Shown piece by piece: positions 25,732 through 37,600 of a DNA stretch of 64,000 bases. A model generated the notes under the pieces. It was given only the letters and a program-made list of their open reading frames with translations, did not search any database and had not been told where the DNA came from. How positions within the stretch are numbered: the first letter of the stretch is position 1; every line of letters begins with the position of its first letter. Source of the DNA: Nymphaea colorata (Eukaryota; Streptophyta; Magnoliopsida; Nymphaeales; Nymphaeaceae). Where the stretch lies: contig NC_045148.1 of assembly GCF_008831285.2 (NCBI RefSeq), positions 7,631,001 through 7,695,000 of the forward strand. Direction: 5' to 3'. A program made the position numbers and the translations under genes.

Positions 25732-28700
25732 CTACTTCCAATCACCATCAGTGGCAAGAAGGTAGATACGCCCCAGGTTGTCTGCAATGTTTGCCAAGTG
25801 CCCGAAGCATTCGCTGAGAATCTCTGTCTCTGGCCACCCGGAATTGGCTTCAAACCAGCATGCAACACCAAACCGGAACTGACCTACGGCGTCTCTGATG
25901 ATGCCCGCCACTCCTTTTCTGCCCCTCTTGTACCAGGAGGTGATGCTGATTTTAACCCACTTATCCTCAAAGCTAACTCCATCACTCCAGAGGATCCCCG
26001 AGCGAAGCCGATTACAAATTTTCGTTATCTGCGGTTCATTCCACTTAGAAGTCCACCAATACTCGCTTGAGTGTGACCAAAACTGGTTTATTAATTTGCT
26101 AGTTGTGATCTACCCTTTATGCTTAAATTGATTCCTAGTCTTCCAGATGAACCAGATCGCCACATGAAAGCTATCTTTCCAGCATTTGTCAAATGACTTG
26201 TCTTTGAGACCTTTCTTATGCCAGCAACTAAGTCCTTGCCTAAGGTTTGGAGGACTCCTACACCATGGAGTAGCCCTCCCGAATTTACCATAACTGGAAG
26301 GCCAAAGAGACCGAGCTCCCTTCCAGTCGAAGAAGAGGTGTTTGAAGTCTTCAGTCTCCTGCTTACAAACATAGCACCAACATGCAAGAGAACTTCCCTG
26401 TTGTTGCACTAACGCATCTGTAGGAAGACGCCCAAGAGAACATTGCTGACGTCAAAGAGGCCCTTGGAAGCCATCTCCCTTGCCAAACTAGCTTATAATC
26501 CTCATTCTGATGGCCTTTCTTTCGAATCCTTTGCCAAATTTCATGCCGGTTGAGCTCACCGTTGTTGCCATTCCTCCAGACCATAACATCCGACTGATCA
26601 GCTTGAAGAAGAGGACAAGTGAAATAAATGTTAAGTTTGGCCGGGAAGTCCATTAAGGACTCCCCATTCTCCTCTAAGAGCTCTTTAACCGAGCAGGTGA
26701 CAGCATCATGAATAAAATGGAGATGAGAAGTGGGAATCTTGTCCATTAGCCGATCGGCGCCCCAATGGTCAGTCCAAAACTTTGCTAAAGCGCCATTGCC
26801 AATCTTCCAACCGACGTTCTCATTAGCTTTGCGTCAAGACTGCAACGCCCTACGCCATACGTGGGACACCCTTTTTCCCCTAATACTGTTGTCGAGCAGC
26901 TCTTTCCGCTCGTAATATCGACCTTTAATGAGGGCTGCCCAAGGAGAAGCTTGTTGAGACGCTCGATAAATTAAATAGGCCATGTTGGCCATATTAGTTT
27001 CTTTGATATATCTGAGACCAACACCTCCCTCTAGATGAGGGAGGCATAAGGTGGACCATTTAATGCGGTGGATACTTTTACGTTCAGCCATATCACCCCA
27101 TAAAAACTCAGCCGCCATTTTATTCAATTGATTGCAAGTGGTAGCATGGAGTTTAACCACCAAGCTCCAGTAGGTTGGCATCTGCGAAAGAGCATGCTTG
27201 ATTAAGCTAAGTCGGGCTGCAATAGAGAGACATTTCTACTTCCAAAGTGCTATTTTCTGGGAAGACCGAAGGATTAAGTACCTACATTGTTCCTCTGTTA
27301 CGTACTTCGTCTGAATGGGAATGCCAAGATACATAGATGGGAGCTTACCTTGACGCCAACCCATTTTCTGCTCAATCCAAGCGAGCTCACGACTATCCAT
27401 GTTAAAAGAGAAGAGGAGACTTTTGGCAGTGTTCATGGCTAAGCCTGAACACGAGAAGAATTCATCCAGGCACATTTTCAGGGTACGCAGGTTCTTCCGC
27501 CTTCCTTCAATGAAGAACATGATGTCGGCATCAAGCATGGAGAAGAGAGAAGTGGTACATGCCCCTATGGATGGGATTCTAATTTGTTTGCTATTGATAT
27601 AAGCTTGAACGCGCGAGTGAGCATTTCCATAACAGAAATAAATAGATAGGGGGACAACTTGTCCCCCTACCTAAGGCCTCTCTTGTTATCAAACCACATT
27701 CCTTCTTTACCATTAATGAGAAGTGTCTATCTAACTGTGGTGACGACAGTCATAATTTTCTGGACCCACAGCTCATGGAAACCAAGGTGGCGAAGGGTGG
27801 CCTTCAAGAAATCCTGATTGACTCTGTCGTAGGCTTTACTTGAATCAATTTTAATACATGTTGCTTTCTTCCTACTATTTTGAAGAATGTGGACTATTTC
27901 TTGGCCGAGTAGAAAGCTGTCCTGAATGCATCTTCCCTGGAGAAAAGCATTTTGATTCTTGGAGATGATCCTATTTAGGATAAGCCGCATACGTAGAACG
28001 ATAATCCTTGTGATAAATTTCAGTGTGTTGTTACAAAGAGAGATGGGCCGAAGCTTCTCCACCTGAGTCGCACTTGTCTCCTTGGGCAGAAGAGTGATAT
28101 GAGTCTTATTAAAAGATTTAACCAATCTGCCGGAGTCAAAAAAACTACAAATAGCCCCTGTAACAGCCTCCTACACAATGAGCCAATTGCTTTGAAAGAA
28201 GCTATTGCCAAACTCATCTGGACCAGGTGCGGAGTCCCTATCCGCCTCCATGACTGCCCAGGCGATTTCAGATTCTCTAATAGGTTTCAAAAGATCGGCA
28301 TTCTCCTTTGGCAACACAGTCAGACCCCAAGCGAGTGTATGAGGTAAGCACCCTGAGCGTTCAGTAGTCCCTAGAAGGCTGGCAAAGTAGTCTGTGCAAG
28401 CTGTAAAAATCTCTAGAGTTTCAGTTAAGAGCTGACCCTCATGGGATATGGTTTTGATTTTATTCTGCCTCCTCCTCCCAGTAGCAATCCCCTGAAAGAA
28501 TTTGGTGTTGAGAACACCATCCCTCATCCATTTGATTCTGGATTTTTTGGCGCCACATACGTTCTTCTAACCACAATAGCTTGGAGAAATCCTGCCTAAG
28601 AATGCATTCATCATCTATCGTATCAAGCTGGCCACTCTCACTAAGGACTTGGAGGTGTTTGAATTTCCTCTTGATATCCATTATTTGGTGAGGAAGGTCA

Positions 28701-29592
28701 TTGGCTCCACCTTTACACCACACTTTCGGATAGCCTCCAATTTGAGGATGAGTTTAATCACAGCGCAACCCCTTGTATCCACCGTCCAAGCTGAAAGAAC
28801 TTGGTCACCGTAATCTATTATGTCCTGCCAATACTGAAAATGCCGAAATGGGGAATGACCCCAAGTTCTAAACATGAGCTTAGAAATATAAAGCAAAATA
28901 GGATTATGGTCAGAGATGGTTCTTGGGAGCACCTCCAGGTACAGCGAGATGTCTGGATCATCCACCCATTCCTTGGAGACATAGCATCTGTTAATCTTGG
29001 ACATGACATTGTCATGGCCTACGCGGTTATTGGTCCAGGTGAACTTCATGCCAAGGCAAGAAACTTCATGCCAAGGCAAGAAACTTCATGTAGTGTTACT
29101 CTTGTACAAAATTAGAAAAAGCAAGACAAGCTTGAAGAGCTGGCGCCCTACCTGTTTTCTCTTTTCTCTTTAAAAACAACGTTAAAGTCCCCTGAACAAA
29201 TAACTGACGCATTGCAATGATTTAAGGTTGAGCAGATACTTCAGAACTGGTCCTTCCGAATTCTAAAATCAGTATGCAAATACAACCCTACAACCACAAA
29301 ACTTTGACCGGATTAAATATTAGAAAATTGTAAGACAATCCAATGAGAGTGAGCATACCAGTCTTGGATGGTCACTTCAAATGGGTCCCACATAGGAAGG
29401 TCCTGAGAACTCAATGTTACTGACTATCTGTCTGTTTGGTAACTTGAATTGGAATTTTTAGAGTTGTTCCCAGTTAAGCTTAGTATCGATAGTGAAAGCA
29501 ATAGTGGTTTTCAATGTCCAAAGAGTTCGTAAGAACTCATGTTGAGCTAGGAGAGCCGCTAGCCCGTGGACATTCCATGCAAGGAAATTCAT
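25732..29592 (-). pseudogene. LINE ORF2 remnant: EN, RT, zf-RVT, RNase H
   Basis: On the minus strand the product opens MNFLAWNVHGLA, the usual start of a plant L1 endonuclease. The middle of that domain is scrambled, and its end reappears as TISDHNPILLY (SDH catalytic motif, about 28,890). Reverse transcriptase follows: DSAPGPDEFGNSFF (about 28,230), LLPK and RPISLCN, QNAFLQGRCIQDSFLL, and KIDSSKAYDRVNQDFL (motif A Asp, about 27,830). Motif C, normally FADD, reads LDADIMFF (about 27,525). YLGIPI and WGDMAERKSIHRIKW come next. The zf-RVT region (about 26,110-26,520) includes CWCYVCKQETEDFKHLFF. The end, GVAGIIRDAVGQF and LLATDGDW, is RNase H-like. Several frameshifts separate these pieces, and a tandem 23-bp duplication lies at about 29,043-29,090. 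Confidence 0.85.
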
Positions 29593-31060
29593 GAGCAGGG
29601 CTGGCCGTGCTCCCTCCCTTCTCGGCTAGCAAGTCGGGGATTTGCGAGGTCAACATCCTGGACATCAGCAAAATCAACCCCCATCATTGAGATATCTTGA
29701 TATTCCATTTGTCCCCTGTCTTCCTTTTCCAGTTGGACACTCATGTTTGGAGGACTAGTTCGCTTTTTAGTTCCGTTTACCTCCATGTGCTTGAGAGATC
29801 TTTTCTTAACCTTCTCTACCGACTGAGCCTTGTTGTTCACTTCCAACAGGTTAGAGTAATTCCTTGTGGCAGGTGCAGATTTTGGAGGGTTACTTGTTTT
29901 AGTTTCAGGCGACAGAGGGACTAGATGGGAAGCCAACACCTCTGCTCTACCATTCTGAGTGTCATGACCGACTGGATTGTTACCGACATGTGCACTGTTA
30001 GCATCCACTAACTCGAAGGTTCCCTGCCCCTTCCCAGCAGGGTAACCTACTAGCCTCTCGCCATGAGAACTTTCCCCATCTGCTTTCTCATCAAGCAGCT
30101 GCGATAGGGCTTCAAATTTATTATGCTTCAACTGCATGTCCTCTTTAATCTTGTTGTGTTGAGGTCTTCTTTTAAGGACTTTAACTAGTTGCCAAGCACT
30201 GGGAGTGACCTTCTCCCCTTCCTTGGCTGCCTCTGTCAATACGCGGGAGCCATCGAAGTGGGTTGTAGACCCACACTTTTGGCAATACTTGACTTTTGTT
30301 TCATATTCAATAGATTGAACAAAGACTTTCTCCCTTGCAACCTCCAGCTCAATATCAGATATTGGGCAGAAACCCAACGGGATGTCGATTTTAATACGGG
30401 CAAAGCCAAACCTTTGGAGATGCCTTGTGTACTCATCTGCTTCAACGAATGCACATCTGATTAGATCAGCAATATCGTTGAAAACCCGTAGGCTCCACTA
30501 TTCGATAGGAAGCTTAGGGAGCCTAATCCAAATGCGGACTTGGCTGGAACTCTCTATCTGCATTGGCATATATGGGTGCCACTGGTTTGCAATAAGGAGT
30601 CGCCCTCCCACATACCATCGACTAGGAGACAAAATGAGTTTAAGGTCCGCTTCAAAAGAAGTGCAGACCAGGAACATACCTTTCCCCACGGACGTGAATC
30701 TTAGGTCAGCAACTACAGGTCATAAGCTTCAGACGCTTGTAAAAATGAAGTTATAATCCAAGCGCCCTTTCCCAGCCCCTTCTCCAAGTGTGGCTATGGC
30801 ACTAAACTTGAATGGCTGGCATAGAACTTCATAAGATTGTTGTGAGATGACCAAACACCTCTACACCTCTTTCTGGCCACCTCCTTTTGCTCCAGCGGTG
30901 GCATATTCATCTCTGCTACAGGTCTCCCTCCATTCACCATAGCAGCCCATGACTTATCCTTATTTGGAATGGCAAGTGATGGTAGATCCTCTCTCATGCA
31001 AGCATAATCTTCAACACCACCCAAGAGCATGGGCTCTTCTCTCCCCTCAGATTCCCCCAT
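29589..31060 (-). pseudogene. LINE ORF1 remnant: DUF4283 and zinc knuckle
   Basis: Begins near MGESEGREEPMLLGG with SWAAMVNGG, a pattern common at the start of plant LINE ORF1. The DUF4283-like core (30,498-30,689) includes FLVCTSFEADLKLILSPSRW and VRIWIRLPKLPIE. A single zinc knuckle near 30,270 reads YCQKCGSTTHFDGSR: it keeps two Cys and the His, but Arg stands where the last Cys is expected. The rest is a Lys/Pro/Ser-rich tail. At least two frame breaks separate the parts. The ORF1 stop overlaps the ORF2 start as ATGA (ATG at 29,592-29,590; TGA at 29,591-29,589). In the family ORF1 is an RNA-binding, gag-like chaperone. Confidence 0.8.
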
Positions 31061-31875
31061 TCTCGGAAGCCTCTATTGGGCCTGAGGCGTAGAGAGGCCA
31101 GTTGCTTCTCCTGCCACAATGTTGAAACCTCGAGAGCTCTAAGAGAGAGAGAACATAAAACGAGAACAACCCATGCCGACAATGTTGAAACTTTGAGTTG
31201 TTCTTCTCCCGCGGAAGTCTGTCACTGGTTACTTGGTGGCACCATTGGTGCCACCTGAAAACTCACCAGAAAACCCATTTCTGTGGAGCATGTTCGTCGG
31301 AGCAACCAGAAGAGTGGTGCCGATGGCCATTACTGGAAGTTTGGCTACGTTTTTCTCCCCTTGAGCGTCGGAAACCGTGGACTGTGCATGTTCTTCATCC
31401 ACAAAAGAACTTAGAGGTAGCGATCGGCGTCTAGAGAAGTAGCGGACGTGTTCATCACTGACTACGGTGACGTCTTCCCTGTTGCACATCGACAACCGGA
31501 GGCCCATTTCCAGGTTAGTATCGTCTGATCTCCTCAATACTTTCTGGTTTGGGCATTGTGTTCCAAACGGGTTGCGCCATCCCAAATGACACCCTTGGTG
31601 ATTCCCACTGGTTGGGTCTAACGCCATTGGTAGATCGGGTGAAAACGCCAGTTCAAAGGATCGAGGGATCAATCGGTGCTGATGAACTTGATACTTGAAG
31701 AACTGAATATGGTTCCTCATCTAGCCAAGTTTAGATCGACCAGTTGTGAATCCGATCGGCATTCCCTGTTGCGGTAAGTTAATATCTGTACTCTTTACTT
31801 GCACCGAGGAATCGAGGAAGATCCAAAGGGAAATCGAGTGTTTCTGATCCGGTGTCGACTTGCTGTTCATTTCCC

Positions 31876-34006
31876 TGTTTTGCCGCCCACCTATGCCTGA
31901 TCATTTCGTCATTGTGGCCAATCTGTGTTGAATAGAGGCAATCGACCTCCATAGTTCTCTTCCCAACATCCTAAGGTGCATTCTGACCAATTTTGGGGAA
32001 AATGCGTCCACGGACGAGAGAGGAAATCGTGCCGGTCGGAATTCTGATTATCGTGGCGGTTCTTGATATCTTGCCATTCTGGCGGCAGCATCCCCGATCT
32101 CTACAGAATTAGGGAAAACCTTCGAATCGGTGATCCGACTTTCTCCTAATCAATCCTAATGTCATATTTAATCATTTCATGTTGATTGATTGTGGATTCT
32201 TGCATTGATTCGTCTATATGTGCCTGAGATCGAGCAGAAGAACACTAGCCTACTCTGTTTCAATTCTGAACGCACTTGAGAGCACCTGGGTCAGAAGATC
32301 TCAACAAGTCTCTTGAGGGAGCTGATCTTGCTTTGATCTTTTGGGCATCCTATCAGTACTCTTCAGCCCAAATTTTAGGCTAATCGAAGCTCGGGGTGAT
32401 TTTTGACGATTTTTTGAAGAAGGATATACCCAACAGAGCCCACGACTGTGACAGTTTGCGACCTTCCAGAAGAATGAACTCAATGTAGGAAGCTCAGATT
32501 GCAACCAAATTTGGAGCGTCCCTTCATAATCATCTGAAGGTGTTGCTGTCCAAATTTCAGTTCAATCGAAGCCACGGTTGATTTTTAACCAATTTTGGAG
32601 TGCCGACGTCGCCTATGAAGACAGAACCAAACTTGCGAGAGGGACTCTCGCTTGTCACCCCATTTCTGTTTATCAGTTTGGGTTTTCACCCAAATCTTGT
32701 GATGATCTCTGCCCCTTTTTTAAGTTATTCTCTATTAATCTTTACACCTTGAGTGTGTTCTTGTTTGGAGGCTATTGCTGTCTCGGATTATTAAAACAGA
32801 GGAGGAACTAGGAGTGAAAAGCTACTCAGCAACGCACGTGCTACGGCGTCAAACGAAGTTTGCTCCACCCCGATTCACAGCAGCTCCTGGGGGTTAAACT
32901 TCAAATTTGGTGACGTGTTTCCTCCCGTGGCTATTGTGCTTACTATTGTTGTCATCTTGGTAATTGCTGGTTTCTGCTGGAGGTCACCTTACGGTAGAAG
33001 CTGGGAGCTAAACGAGGACTGAAGGAGCTCGGATCAACCTGGTTCGTGCTCAGTGAAGAGATACAGCTTAGCCAGGCTAAGTGGTGCTTGCCTCCCCCTC
33101 ATTTCACATTAAACAAGGGTCATATGATCTCATGGTGAAGTCTCCTAACACTACTTAGAAATACCCTGTTTCTGTGTTATTATTAGGTAGTAATCTTCTC
33201 GGTTTCCTTGTAGAGTTCCTTGTTGAGAAGAAGGTGCAGCAGTAGCAACCATGAGCTGGGCTGGATTGGAAGAGAGAAAAGTGTGCTCTGTCACCTGTTC
33301 AGAGCTAGCTTCCCCCAAACACATCAGTGCACTAAGGGGTTCGTCAAGACGCAGCTAAGTGCACTCCTCTCTCCCCATCAATTTACTGAAATATACTGCA
33401 ATAACTGCCTTGTCCCTGTATTGCTCAAGGAGGACTGCATTCGGCCAGGAGACGATGAGATCCTCACTAGACGAAAGTGTTGTGCTGAGGACCAAGGTTT
33501 GTCCTTCAACCTTGGTGTGTTCGTTGGACTTGCTCCAGCTAGGTAAGCACCCATTTCACCCTATAGACACGAGGGTGGGTGCTCAGTTGATTTCATCATT
33601 GCCTACGGGCATGTAGACGATCAGGTTACCTCCAAAGCTAGAGAGGTGAGGGCACGAACCCACACTACAAGACCACCTAGGGGCTGGTGATGGTTTGTCC
33701 ATCTAAGGAATGAATGGATGGCTGGTTTGTGGATGAATGTATGGTGAATGTTGAGTGAGCTTTGAACTAAATCTATACGCTACGTTTGTAAGACCTGAAA
33801 CCAACATTGGTGCAGTAGGTTCAACCTTAGTATAGCGTGGGAAAGCCCTTCCTTGTACCCTTACAATTGGGATATTTTAGCTGGGGTTGTGTCCAGCAGG
33901 GTAGGAAAATTTGTAAGACCACAATTCGGCCATAGGAGCTTGCTACCACAGGAGATATTGGGAGTAGCGGCTGTATTTTTTGGCATCTCCAAGTGCAGTC
34001 GTACCA
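31876..34006 (+). mobile_element. LTR-like repeat, left arm of inverted pair
   Basis: About 2.13 kb, opening 'tgttttgccgcccac' and ending 'cgtacca', i.e. TG...CA ends as in LTRs. Its reverse complement matches the right arm through its length; over 157 bp that I aligned by eye (33,545-33,701) identity was about 92%. The short frames inside are not recognised proteins. It is followed by 'gt' and then sequence without an intact primer-binding site. It may be an LTR of a copia-type element or a long arm of some other fold-back element. Confidence 0.65.
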
Positions 34007-34077
34007 GTAGGTATGGGTTTTCCGGCGAGTTTTTTAGGTGGTGCCAATGGTGCTGCCAAGTAACTAGTGACAGACTC

Positions 34078-34578
34078 TAGGCCTGGGCAATGGGTCGGCC
34101 CGGCCTGGCCCGATCCGGCTGCTCAGCTCGGGCCGGGTCGCCCTCTTGGCGACTTTCCCCCGCCCTCCCATCGCGCTCCAATGGAAGAGGAGGGGGAGGG
34201 AGAGGGGGTGAGGGAGAGGGAGAGGGAGAGGGAGAGGGGGGTGACGAGGAGGAGGGAGAGGGAGAGGGGGTGAGGGAGAGGGAGAGGGAGAGGAGGAGGA
34301 GGGAGAGGGGGAGCAGATCAGCAGAGAGGTAGAGGGAGAGGGGAAGCGGAGAGGGAGGGGGAGAGGGGGAGCGGGAGCAGAGGGGGAGCGGGAGCAGAGG
34401 GGGAACGAGAGCATACTACGGAGAGGGGGAGAGGAGCGGAGAGGGAGAGCGAGAATTGGGCCGGGCCGGGCTGCAGGGAGAGGGAGACGGGTAGTGGAGA
34501 GGGAGAGCGAGAGCCAGGCCAGGCCGGGCCACCGTGGGCCGCCGCCGGCGGCCCGGCCCGGCCCGTTGCCTAGGCTTA
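34078..34578. mobile_element. hAT-like MITE with GA-rich core, 501 bp, exact 8-bp TSD
   Basis: Flanked by identical octamers acagactc at 34,070-34,077 and 34,579-34,586. Ends: 'taggcctgggcaatggg' and, reverse complemented, 'taagcctaggcaacggg'. It belongs to the family at 16,961-17,229, but the core is a purine tract of 'gggaga' repeats instead of A/T. The 179-codon minus frame across it is low-complexity Pro/Ser/Leu and not a gene. Confidence 0.85.
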
Positions 34579-34645
34579 ACAGACTCCCGTGGGAGAAGAT
34601 CAACTCAAAGTTTCAGGTTGCACCAATGGTGCCGCTAAGTAACTT

Positions 34646-34658
34646 GGCTCTGATACCA
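34646..34658 (-). other. Initiator-Met tRNA primer-binding site
   Basis: On the minus strand 'tggtatcagagcc' follows the presumed LTR end 'ccctacca' after two bases (gt). This is the standard copia-type primer-binding sequence complementary to the 3' end of initiator tRNA-Met. Its position defines the right arm as a minus-strand LTR that would be transcribed leftward. Confidence 0.75.
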
Positions 34659-34660
34659 AC

Positions 34661-37600
34661 TGGTAGGGCTGCACTAGGAGGCACAGAAAAACACAACCGC
34701 TACTCCCAAGTTCTCTTGTGGTAGCAAACTCTTATGGCCCAATTACGGCCTTACAAATTTTCCTACTTTGCTAGACACGACCCCAGCCAAAATATCCCAA
34801 GAATAAGGGTACAAGGAATATACTAAGGCTGAACCTACTACACAAATGTTGATTTCAGGCCTTACAAATATAGCGTAAAGATTTAGCTCAAAACTCACTC
34901 AACATTCACCATACATTCATCTACAAACCAGTTGTCCATTCATCTCCTAGATGGGCAAACCATCACCAGCCCCTAGGTGGTCTTGTAGTATGGGTTCGTG
35001 TCCTCAGCTTTCTAGTTTTGGAGGTAACCTAATCGTCTACACGCCCGTAGGCAAGGCTGAAATCAATTGAGCACCCACCCTCGTGTCTATGCGGTGAAAT
35101 GGGTGCTTACCTAACTGGAACAAGTCCAGCGATCACACCAAGGCTGAAGGCCGAACCTTGGTACTCAGCACACCACTTTCGTCTAGTGAGGATCTCGTCG
35201 TCTCTTGGCCGAATGCAGTCCTCCTTGAGCAATACAGGGACAAGGGACAAGGCAATCACTGCTGTGTATTTCAGTAACTCGACGGGGAGAGATGAATGCA
35301 CTTAGCTGCGTCTTGATGAACCTCTTAGTGCGCTGATGTGTTAGGGGGAAGCTAGCTCTGAACAGGTGACAAAGCACACCTTCTCTCTCCCGGTCCAACC
35401 CAGCTCACGGTTGCTGTCACTGCACCTTCTTCTCGACAAAGAATGCACAAGAAAATCGAGAAGATTACTGTCCAATATTGACACGAAAACAGGGTATTCC
35501 GAGTAATGTTAGGAGACTTCACCGTGACAACGTGTATACCCTGTTAAATGTGAAATGAGGGGGACGCAATGGCCACTTAGCCCGGCGTAAGCTGTATCTC
35601 CTAACTGAGCACGAACTAGGTTGATCTGAGCTCCTTCAATCCTCGTCTATCTCCCAGCTTCAGATTGGAAGTTTAACCCCAGGAGCTGCTGTGAATCGGG
35701 GTGGAGCAAGCTTCGTTTGACGCCGAAGCACGTGCGCTACTGATCAACTTTTAGCTTCTAGTTCATCCTCTGTTTTAGCAATCTGAGGCAGCAGTATCCT
35801 CCAAACAAGAACCCATTCAAGCTGTAAAGATTAATAGAGAATAACTTCAAAAGTGACAGAGATCATCACCGGATTTAGGTGAAAACCCAAACTGATAAAC
35901 AGAAATGGGGCGCAGGCGAGAGTCCCTCCCGCAGGTCTGTTTCTGTCTTCACAGGTGATCTCGGCACTCCAAAATTAGTTAAAAATCAACCTGGGCTCCG
36001 ATTGACCTGAAATTCAGACAACAATTACCTTCGGATGATTATGAAGGGATGCTCCAAATTTGGCTGCAATCCGAGATTCCTACAGTGAGCTCGTTCTTCT
36101 GCAAGGTCACGGACTATCACAGTCGCAGGCTCTGTTCAGGGTCAGCTAGAAAACAGGGGCACTGACTGCGATTCACAGGGTATCTCCTTCTTCCAAAAAT
36201 CATCCCGAGCTTCGATTAGCCTGAAATTTGGGCTGAAGACTGCTGATAGGATGCAGATGGGACGCCCAAAAGATCAGAGCAAGATCAGCCTCCTTCAAGA
36301 GACTCGTTGAGATCTTTTGACCCGGCCGCTCTCAGGTGCGTTTAGAACTGAGACAGAGCAGGCTAGTCTTCTTCCACTCAATCTCAGGCACATACAGACG
36401 AATCAATGCAAAAATCCACAATCAATGAACATGAAATGATCAAATACGACATTAGGATTGATTAGAAGAAAGTCAAATCACTGATTTGTCGGTTTTCCCC
36501 AGTTTCTGTAGAGATTGGGGGCGCTGCCGCCGGATTGGCAGAGATCTATGTCACAGTGGTACGCCAAAACGAGTCGCGTACCCGTACCAGTAGGTCGGTA
36601 CAGCAAAACGGGTATGGCGGTACGCCAAATCCAGATTTGGGTCAGAACCGGATCCAAACAACGTTTAAACAACCAACGGGTGAGAAGGCAAAACCCTTCA
36701 ACGCCTGACGCCCTTCTCCTCCTCCCTCTCGACTTTAAATAGAAGGTCTTCCAGCAGGCGTTTGGGCAGCTGCAGACCGACAGCGACTGGCGACGGACAG
36801 CGAGTGGGCGACGCCAACGGCAGTTTTTTCGTCTGTTAGTTTTTGTGTTTTCTCCTTTTGATTTTTAAGGTTCCCAACTTCCGATCTGCTTCAACGTTGC
36901 AAGATTTGTTCTTTTCTCTAGTTTCCCAACTTCTGGTGTGCTTGTTTTTTGTGTGTCGGTGCTCTGTGTGCATGTTTTCCCCATTTACATGTTAAAGTTC
37001 ATGCACAGAATACCTTTTAACTGTTTGTTAAAATGATTATGAGGTAGACAATGCACTGCATGACTTCCCCAATGCGTTTCTTCATTTTGAGGGCAGCTCC
37101 ATCATGACCCATGTCCTGCATAACATATTTTTTCTTATGCTTCTCAAGCCTCTCTACGAACCAATAGATGACAAATGCTTAGAAAGCTGTAGAAGCTTGG
37201 CCACCTCTCTAACAGCTTCCTTAGCTTCTACACCTAGATCTTGCATCTTCGTGTTCAAATGTATGCACTCCATTGAAATGTATTCATGCACTTGATCTTT
37301 TGTGCTTAGTTTGTAATTCTAAAAAAGAGGAAAGATTAGTTGCACGTGTAATTGCAGAAGGCTGTTTGATTATATTTAAAAATAAAAGGTTTATGATTTA
37401 TTATTGTTAACATGATTCAATAACATATTCCAAGATCTAGACCAACATCTTTAGGTTGGTGCTTTTGAACTCATGAAATTTTTTCAGTTTTTTTAATTAA
37501 TTATATATAATAATATATAATAGTCATCGTACCCGTACTAACATTTACGAAAATGCCGTACCAGTACCCGTACCCGCACCTGTACCCGTACCATTGTGAC

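Larger units (their letters stand above)
25425..31290 (-). mobile_element. L1-clade LINE (non-LTR retrotransposon), decayed
   Basis: A minus-strand element with the plant L1 layout: ORF1 with a DUF4283-like region and zinc knuckle, then ORF2 with endonuclease, reverse transcriptase, zf-RVT and a terminal RNase H-like stretch. The 3' end reads 'gggggcctaaccccc' (minus strand), a 5-bp-stem hairpin, then 'aagcagccattgtc'. No poly(A) tail or flanking duplication was identified, and the 5' edge is approximate. Frames are broken many times, so the copy is inactive. It lies between the KTN80 gene and the inverted LTR pair, and about 105 bp of its 5' portion recur inverted in that pair's centre. Confidence 0.85.

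Noticed and set aside
31229-31720. 163-codon minus-strand open frame upstream of LINE ORF1
   Set aside because: No recognisable domain; it overlaps the segment shared with the LTR-pair centre. More likely leader or LTR-element internal sequence than a gene.
34064-34603. 179-codon minus-strand open frame rich in Pro, Ser and Leu
   Set aside because: It lies wholly over the GA-rich MITE at 34,078-34,578 and is low-complexity translation of a purine repeat.
33220-35398. Frames of 60-110 codons that look conserved between the two LTR arms
   Set aside because: Conservation is explained by the arms being copies of each other; the frames shift between arms and have no domain.
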